Shown one piece after another: positions 59,821 through 64,000 of a DNA stretch of 64,000 nucleotides. Position 1 is the stretch's first letter. Each line of letters begins with the position of its first letter. The notes under the pieces were generated by a model, which was not told the origin of the DNA, ran no database searches, and saw only the letters and a list, made by a program, of their open reading frames with translations. The position numbers and the translations under genes are program-made. Origin of the DNA: Actinomadura spongiicola (lineage in GTDB: Bacteria > Actinomycetota > Actinomycetes > Streptosporangiales > Streptosporangiaceae). The stretch spans positions 1 through 64,000 of the forward strand of contig NZ_QVNQ01000012.1 in assembly GCF_003432485.1 (NCBI RefSeq), in the 5' to 3' direction.

Positions 59821-60337
59821 GAGGTGTTCATCTCACTTCCACCGCGGCCTCACCAGGTGTGACCGGCTGGGACCGGGGACGTGTCGAGCGCCTCACCCGA
59901 ATGGGTTTGCGTAAGTTGCATGGAGCGAGTTAACTGCTGACATGACCTCCGTACGCCAGTGCCATGAGCCTCCGCTGTCCCCGCGGGCCATGCGGCGTAT
60001 GCGGTGTTGTCGAATGTGCGACCGCTGAGGGCCCCCGTCCGAGGCTCGCGCCCCGAAGCGAGCAAGCCCCGAGCCGGAAGTCGCGCATGCACTTCGTTCG
60101 CCATCTGTTGAGCCACGGCCCCTACCCGCCCGGACTCGCCTGACCACGCCCGTGCCCGGTCGACCCTGCCGGGCCGCGTGTCCGGCCGACCGTGTTCGAC
60201 CGGCGGCGCCCGGTCGACCGGCGCGGCTGACCGTGTTCGGCTGATCGCGATTCCGATCCGCGCCGCGCTCGCGGCCCGCGTCCCGCCCAGACCGTCGCCC
60301 ACCCGGCGGCTCTCCGTCACGCCTGGACTGATTTCCT
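59821..60337. other. 517-bp spacer before metNIQ
   Basis: Several overlapping short frames exist on the minus strand (59850-60320) with weak codon bias; none is convincing. An 11-bp direct repeat GACCGTGTTCG lies at 60188-60198 and 60229-60239, 41 bp apart, before metN. I saw no SAM-riboswitch core. Nothing else can be supported. Confidence 0.45.
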
Positions 60338-61345
60338 GTGATTCAGATCGAAAAACTTCGAAAGGTGTACCGCGGCCGAGACCGCGAGGTGACCGCCGTC
60401 GACGGCGTCGACCTCACCGTCGCCGAGGGCGAGGTCTTCGGCGTCCTCGGCCGCAGCGGCGCCGGTAAGAGCACGCTGCTGCGCTGCGTCAACCTGCTGG
60501 AACGTCCCGACGAGGGCCGTGTCGTGATCGACGGCCGTGACCTGCTCTCCCTGCGCGGCGCCGAACTGCGCCGCGCACGCCAGGGCATCGGCATGATCCA
60601 CCAGCATTTCGGGTTGCTCGGCAGCCGCACCGTCGCCGGAAACGTCGCGTTCCCCCTGGAGGTCATGGGCGTGCCCCGCGCGGAGCGGGCCCGGCGCGTC
60701 GCCGAACTGCTGGACCTCGTCGGCCTCGGCGACCACGCGAAGGCCTATCCCTCGCGGATCTCCGGCGGCCAGAAACAACGCGTCGGCATCGCCCGCGCCC
60801 TCGCCGGACGTCCGAAGGTCCTGTTGTCGGACGAGGCGACGTCCGCGCTCGACCCCGAGACCACGGCGTCGATCCTGGACCTGCTGCGCGACCTGAACCG
60901 GCGGCTCGGCCTCACCATCCTGCTGATCACCCATGAGATGGACGTGGTCAAGAGCATCTGCGACTCGGCCGCGATCATGCGCGACGGTCGCCTCACCGAG
61001 TCGGGGCCGGTGCCCGAGCTCCTCGCCCGTCCGGACTCCGACCTGGCGCGCGGCCTGTTCCCGCTGCCGCCCGCCGACCCCCGTGAGGGCACCACCCTCG
61101 TCGAGGTCACCTTCGTCGGCTCCGTCGCCGACGAGCCGTTCGTGTCGGCCCTGGCGCGCAAGTACTCCCTGGACGTCAACATCCTCGGCGGCGCGGTCGA
61201 GACGGTCGCCGGCGAGCGGGTCGGGCGTCTCCAGCTCGAACTGCCCGGCGACCCGTCCCTGAACGCCGCCCAGCTCGCGTTCTTGCGCGAGTCCGGCCTG
61301 ACCGTGACCGTGCTGAACCCCGCGACCCCCGAGGAGGCGCGATGA
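60338..61345 (+). CDS. metN: Methionine ABC transporter ATP-binding protein MetN
   Basis: A 335-residue ABC ATPase of the D/L-methionine importer. Walker A GRSGAGKST near 37-45, signature ISGGQKQR, Walker B VLLSDEATSALDPET, and a C-terminal NIL regulatory domain (about 250-335) that senses methionine. GTG 60338 has no clear ribosome site, so translation may be leaderless or weak. Its stop overlaps metI by four bases. Confidence 0.95.
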   Translation: MIQIEKLRKVYRGRDREVTAVDGVDLTVAEGEVFGVLGRSGAGKSTLLRCVNLLERPDEGRVVIDGRDLLSLRGAELRRARQGIGMIHQHFGLLGSRTVAGNVAFPLEVMGVPRAERARRVAELLDLVGLGDHAKAYPSRISGGQKQRVGIARALAGRPKVLLSDEATSALDPETTASILDLLRDLNRRLGLTILLITHEMDVVKSICDSAAIMRDGRLTESGPVPELLARPDSDLARGLFPLPPADPREGTTLVEVTFVGSVADEPFVSALARKYSLDVNILGGAVETVAGERVGRLQLELPGDPSLNAAQLAFLRESGLTVTVLNPATPEEAR

Positions 61346-61998
61346 GCTGGGACGAGGTCACCCCGCTGCTGTGGCCCGCCACGGTCGACACGCTCGTCAT
61401 GACCGGTGTGGCCACGCTGTTCACCGCCGTCCTCGGGCTGCTGCTCGGGGTGCTGCTGGTGGTCACCGAGCGCGGCGGGCTGCTGCCCGCGCCGCCGGTC
61501 AACCGGGTGCTCGGCCTGGTCGTCGACATCGGGCGGTCGCTGCCTTTCCTGATCCTGATGGTGGCGATCATCCCGTTCACCCGGGCGGTCGTCGGCACCA
61601 GCATCGGGAACGCGGCCGCGATCGTCCCGTTGACGGTCGGCGCCATCCCGTTCTACGCGCGGCTCGTCGAGATCGCGTTGCGCGAGGTGGACCCGGGCGT
61701 GGTCGCCGCGGCGAACGCGATGGGCGCCACCCGCCGCGAGATCGTCGGCAAGGTCCTGCTGCGGGAGGCGCGGCCGGGCCTGGTGTCCGGCCTGACCGTC
61801 ACCGTGATCGCGCTGATCGGCTACACGGCCATGGCCGGGACGGTCGGCGGCGGCGGGCTCGGCAACCTCGCCGTCGTCTACGGCTACGAGCGCTTCGAGA
61901 CCAAGGTCATGGTCGCCACGGTGGCGCTGCTCGTCGTCATCGTCCTGGCCGTCCAGGCGATCGGGGACCTCGTCGCCCGCCGCCTGACCCACAAGTAA
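61342..61998 (+). CDS. metI: Methionine ABC transporter permease MetI
   Basis: A 218-residue inner-membrane permease with about five transmembrane segments (TLVMTGVATLFTAVLGLLLG, LVVDIGRSLPFLILMVAIIP and others) and the EAA-type loop NAMGATRREIVGKVLLREAR that contacts MetN. ATG 61342 overlaps the metN stop (ATGA), indicating coupling. Confidence 0.95.
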   Translation: MSWDEVTPLLWPATVDTLVMTGVATLFTAVLGLLLGVLLVVTERGGLLPAPPVNRVLGLVVDIGRSLPFLILMVAIIPFTRAVVGTSIGNAAAIVPLTVGAIPFYARLVEIALREVDPGVVAAANAMGATRREIVGKVLLREARPGLVSGLTVTVIALIGYTAMAGTVGGGGLGNLAVVYGYERFETKVMVATVALLVVIVLAVQAIGDLVARRLTHK

Positions 61999-62028
61999 CC
62001 GCTTGAGACACAGAGAAAGGCACCTGTC

Positions 62029-62844
62029 GTGCTACGCAAGATCACTGTCGCGCTGGCCTCCGTCGGGCTCCTCGCGGGACTGACCGCCTGCGGCTCGTCG
62101 TCGGCGTCCGACGATCCGGACGCCCCGCTGAAGGTCGCGGTCAACCCCGTTCCGCACGGCGACATCCTGACCTACGTCAAGGACAACCTTGCGGCCGAGA
62201 ACGGTCTGAAGATCGACGTCGTGACGTTCAACGACTACCAGCAGCCGAACACGGCGCTGAAGGAGAAGCAGGTCACGGCCAACTACTTCCAGCACGTCCC
62301 CTTCATGAAGGAGTTCGAGAACGAGTCCGGGACGAAGCTGGCCTTCGTCGCGCCCGTCCACCTGGAACCGCTCGGCGTGTACTCCAAGAAGGTCAAGAAC
62401 CTGGGGGCGGTTCCGCGCGGCGCGACGGTCGCCGTGCCGAACGACCCGGCCAACCAGGGCCGCGCGCTGAAGCTGCTCGCCGCCAACGGCCTGCTCACCC
62501 TGAAGCCGGACGCGCCGGCCACCGCCACCGAACGCGACATCGCGAGCAACCCCAAGGAGTTGAAGGTGAAGCCGCTGAAGGCCGCGCAGCTGCCCCGGTC
62601 GCTGGCGGACGTGGACCTCTCGGTGATCAACGGGAACTACGCGATCGAGGCGGGGCTCGCCCCGAACAAGGACGCGCTCGCCGCCGAGAAGCCCGAGGGC
62701 AACCCGTACGCCAACGGCGTCGTCACGCTGCCCGAGAACAAGGACGACCCGCGCGTGCAGAAACTCGTCCGGCTTCTCCAGGGGCCCGAGGTCAAGAAGT
62801 TCGTCGCGGACAAGTACCAGGGGTCGGTGCTCGTGACGTCCTGA
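62029..62844 (+). CDS. metQ: Methionine-binding lipoprotein MetQ
   Basis: A 271-residue NlpA/MetQ lipoprotein. The signal peptide ends in the lipobox LTAC, with Cys22 as the lipidation site, so it is anchored outside the membrane. The family segments KVAVNPVPHGDIL, FNDYQQPNTALKEKQVTANY and VPNDPANQGRALKLL are clear. GTG 62029 has GAGAAAGG upstream. Third gene of metNIQ. Confidence 0.95.
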   Translation: MLRKITVALASVGLLAGLTACGSSSASDDPDAPLKVAVNPVPHGDILTYVKDNLAAENGLKIDVVTFNDYQQPNTALKEKQVTANYFQHVPFMKEFENESGTKLAFVAPVHLEPLGVYSKKVKNLGAVPRGATVAVPNDPANQGRALKLLAANGLLTLKPDAPATATERDIASNPKELKVKPLKAAQLPRSLADVDLSVINGNYAIEAGLAPNKDALAAEKPEGNPYANGVVTLPENKDDPRVQKLVRLLQGPEVKKFVADKYQGSVLVTS

Positions 62845-62949
62845 CCCCACCAAAGCGGGCGAATCAGAGGAAACCCGGGGATTGCGCGGTGTACTGTCCG
62901 TCGCTCCTGATAGGACAGGGCCCGACGATCTCGCTCGCGAAGGGGACCC

Positions 62950-63918
62950 ATGGGCGTTTACCAGCACCTCGAAGAGTACGTCGGCCTGCCGGTGGTCACG
63001 TTCAACGAAGAGACGCGACCGGACGGGACCGAGGAGGACGACGGCCGCGGGTCCGGGCCCGGCGGGGAGTTCCCGCCCGCGGCGGAGGCCGCCTGGTACG
63101 TCGGGACGTCCTTCAACGGGGAGTCCTTCGCGGACACGTTCGCGCGGTTCCTCCAGGTTGTCGACACCACCGAGGTCACGGCACTGATCATCGGCTACTG
63201 GGGCGCGTCCTACGACGACGACGTCGCCGACCCGGTCGATCTGCTGGAGAAGGCCGCCGGGTCGTTTCCCAAGCTGAAGGCGCTGTTCCTCGGCGACATC
63301 ACCGGGGAGGAGTCGGAGATCTCCTGGATCGAGCACTCCGACATCTCCCCGCTGTTCACCGCGTTCCCCGACCTGGAGCGGTTCGAGGTCCGCGGCTCAC
63401 AGGGGCTGCGGCTCGAACCGATCAAGAGCGACCGGCTGAGGGTGCTGCGGTTCGAGTCGGGCGGGCTGCCCGCGCACGTCGTCCGGACCGTGGGAGCGAG
63501 CGACCTGCCGAACCTGGAGCATCTCGACCTGTGGCTCGGCGAGGAAAACTACGGCGGTGACACGACCGTCGCCGACCTCGCGCCGTTCCTCAGCGGCGAA
63601 CGGTTCCCCGCCCTGCGCCATCTCGGCCTGGAGGACAGCGAGATTCAGGACGAGATCGCGGCGGCGGTCGCGGGCGCGCCCGTCGTGGCCCGGTTGGAGT
63701 CGCTCAGCCTCGCGATGGGGATTCTCACCGACCAGGGCGCCGAGGCGCTGCTGTCCGGTCAGCCGCTGACGCATCTGCACGCTCTCGACCTGCACCACCA
63801 CTTCCTCTCGGACGCCATGATGGAGCGGGTGAAGGCGGCGCTTCCCGACGTCGAGGTCGACCTGGACGAACAGGAGAACCGGGACGACGACTGGCGGTTC
63901 ATCGCGGTGTCGGAGTGA
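62950..63918 (+). CDS. STM4015 family protein (leucine-rich-repeat-like)
   Basis: A 322-residue protein of the STM4015 family, recognised by YQHLEEYVGLPVVTFN at the start and LRR-like units such as FPALRHLGLEDSEIQDEIAA and HLHALDLHHHFLSDAMMERV. STM4015 genes lie in a cluster with STM4011-STM4018 genes, thought to be a biosynthesis or modification system of unknown product. ATG 62950 has an AGGGGA site. Its stop overlaps the next gene by four bases. Confidence 0.85.
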   Translation: MGVYQHLEEYVGLPVVTFNEETRPDGTEEDDGRGSGPGGEFPPAAEAAWYVGTSFNGESFADTFARFLQVVDTTEVTALIIGYWGASYDDDVADPVDLLEKAAGSFPKLKALFLGDITGEESEISWIEHSDISPLFTAFPDLERFEVRGSQGLRLEPIKSDRLRVLRFESGGLPAHVVRTVGASDLPNLEHLDLWLGEENYGGDTTVADLAPFLSGERFPALRHLGLEDSEIQDEIAAAVAGAPVVARLESLSLAMGILTDQGAEALLSGQPLTHLHALDLHHHFLSDAMMERVKAALPDVEVDLDEQENRDDDWRFIAVSE

Positions 63919-64000
63919 CGTTCACGGTCGTCGGCACGCCCGGCGATCGGCGTCCCGCGCTGTTCGCGGCGGCGTGCCGGTCGTCGGGGCTGCCCGAGCC
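63915..64000 (+). CDS. STM4014 family protein (3' partial)
   Basis: The first 28 codons of a gene that runs off the window. The start VTFTVVGTPGDRRPALFAAA matches the N-terminus I associate with STM4014, an ATP-grasp-like partner of STM4015. GTG 63915 overlaps the upstream stop by four bases, indicating coupling. Confidence 0.75.
   Translation, partial: MTFTVVGTPGDRRPALFAAACRSSGLPE

Noticed and set aside
59850-60320. A 156-residue minus-strand frame upstream of metN
   Set aside because: Codon bias and composition are not convincing, and several overlapping frames compete; nothing in it resembles a known family.
59900-60337. SAM riboswitch before metNIQ
   Set aside because: No SAM-I or SAM-IV core was seen; only a direct repeat and weak stems.
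1-64000. CRISPR arrays, tRNA or rRNA genes
   Set aside because: I saw no spaced repeats of CRISPR type and no tRNA-like T-arm/anticodon pattern in the gaps; a proper scan could still find one.

Overview
The window is high-GC actinobacterial DNA. Three things point to Actinomadura or a relative in the Thermomonosporaceae/Streptosporangiales: strong G/C third-codon bias, GTG/TTG starts with GGAGG-type ribosome sites, and core gene order of the Streptomyces type (lexA - LysM gene - nrdR - nrdJ, then the principal sigma factor - DUF7455 - parE ... parC). The pair for 10-methyl branched fatty acids fits as well, since 10-methyl acids are a chemotaxonomic mark of Actinomadura. The genus is inference; no rRNA gene is present to settle it. 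I saw no tRNA, rRNA or CRISPR.

Layout. 1-249: right end of an IS481-type element that runs into the 3' end of a dinG-type helicase gene. 2.4-6.3 kb: DUF4192 protein, a small conserved protein, a secreted polysaccharide deacetylase, a DUF1707/DUF4870 membrane protein, then about 700 bp of odd G+T-rich sequence. 6.3-9.1 kb: flavoprotein plus methyltransferase pair for 10-methyl fatty acids. 9.2-15.2 kb: ATP-dependent DNA ligase, epoxide-hydrolase-like enzyme, CYP124-like P450, acyl-CoA synthetase and an AA10 LPMO, several with clear operator-like dyads. 15.4-18.8 kb: zinc-ribbon/TerB-like protein, then leuS behind a leader peptide with three Leu codons and a terminator. 19.0-26.5 kb: lexA and a divergent LysM gene sharing two SOS boxes, then nrdR-nrdJ behind paired NrdR-box-like sites; nrdJ carries two separate inteins with LAGLIDADG homing endonuclease motifs. 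26.6-44.9 kb: mixed housekeeping and accessory genes (pirin, permuted lipoate ligase, TerD/TerA-like protein, nitroreductase, two HhH repair proteins, RNase HII, a double CbxX-type AAA+ protein, a winged-helix protein, pxpABC 5-oxoprolinase operon, a TY-Chap/SseB-like protein and several unknowns). 45.3-56.7 kb: PAS-GAF-PP2C phosphatase, principal sigma factor, DUF7455 protein, and topoisomerase IV subunits parE and parC facing each other. 56.9-59.8 kb: methyltransferase, and an SDR dehydrogenase with its probable TetR regulator, both preceded by the same operator. 60.3-62.8 kb: metNIQ methionine importer. 62.9 kb to the end: start of an STM4015-STM4014 cluster.

Themes. DNA maintenance and damage response is dense (DinG, ligase, LexA, SOS-controlled LysM protein, NrdR/NrdJ, two HhH proteins, RNase HII, ParCE). 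The most striking features are the double-intein nrdJ, the leuS attenuator, the shared TetR operators, the IS insertion that supplies the stop codon of dinG, and a decayed duplicate of the parC 3' end. No wholly new multi-gene system could be shown. The best candidate for undescribed biology is the loose group of TerD/TerA, double AAA+, TY-Chap/SseB and unknown large proteins between 29.7 and 43.4 kb.
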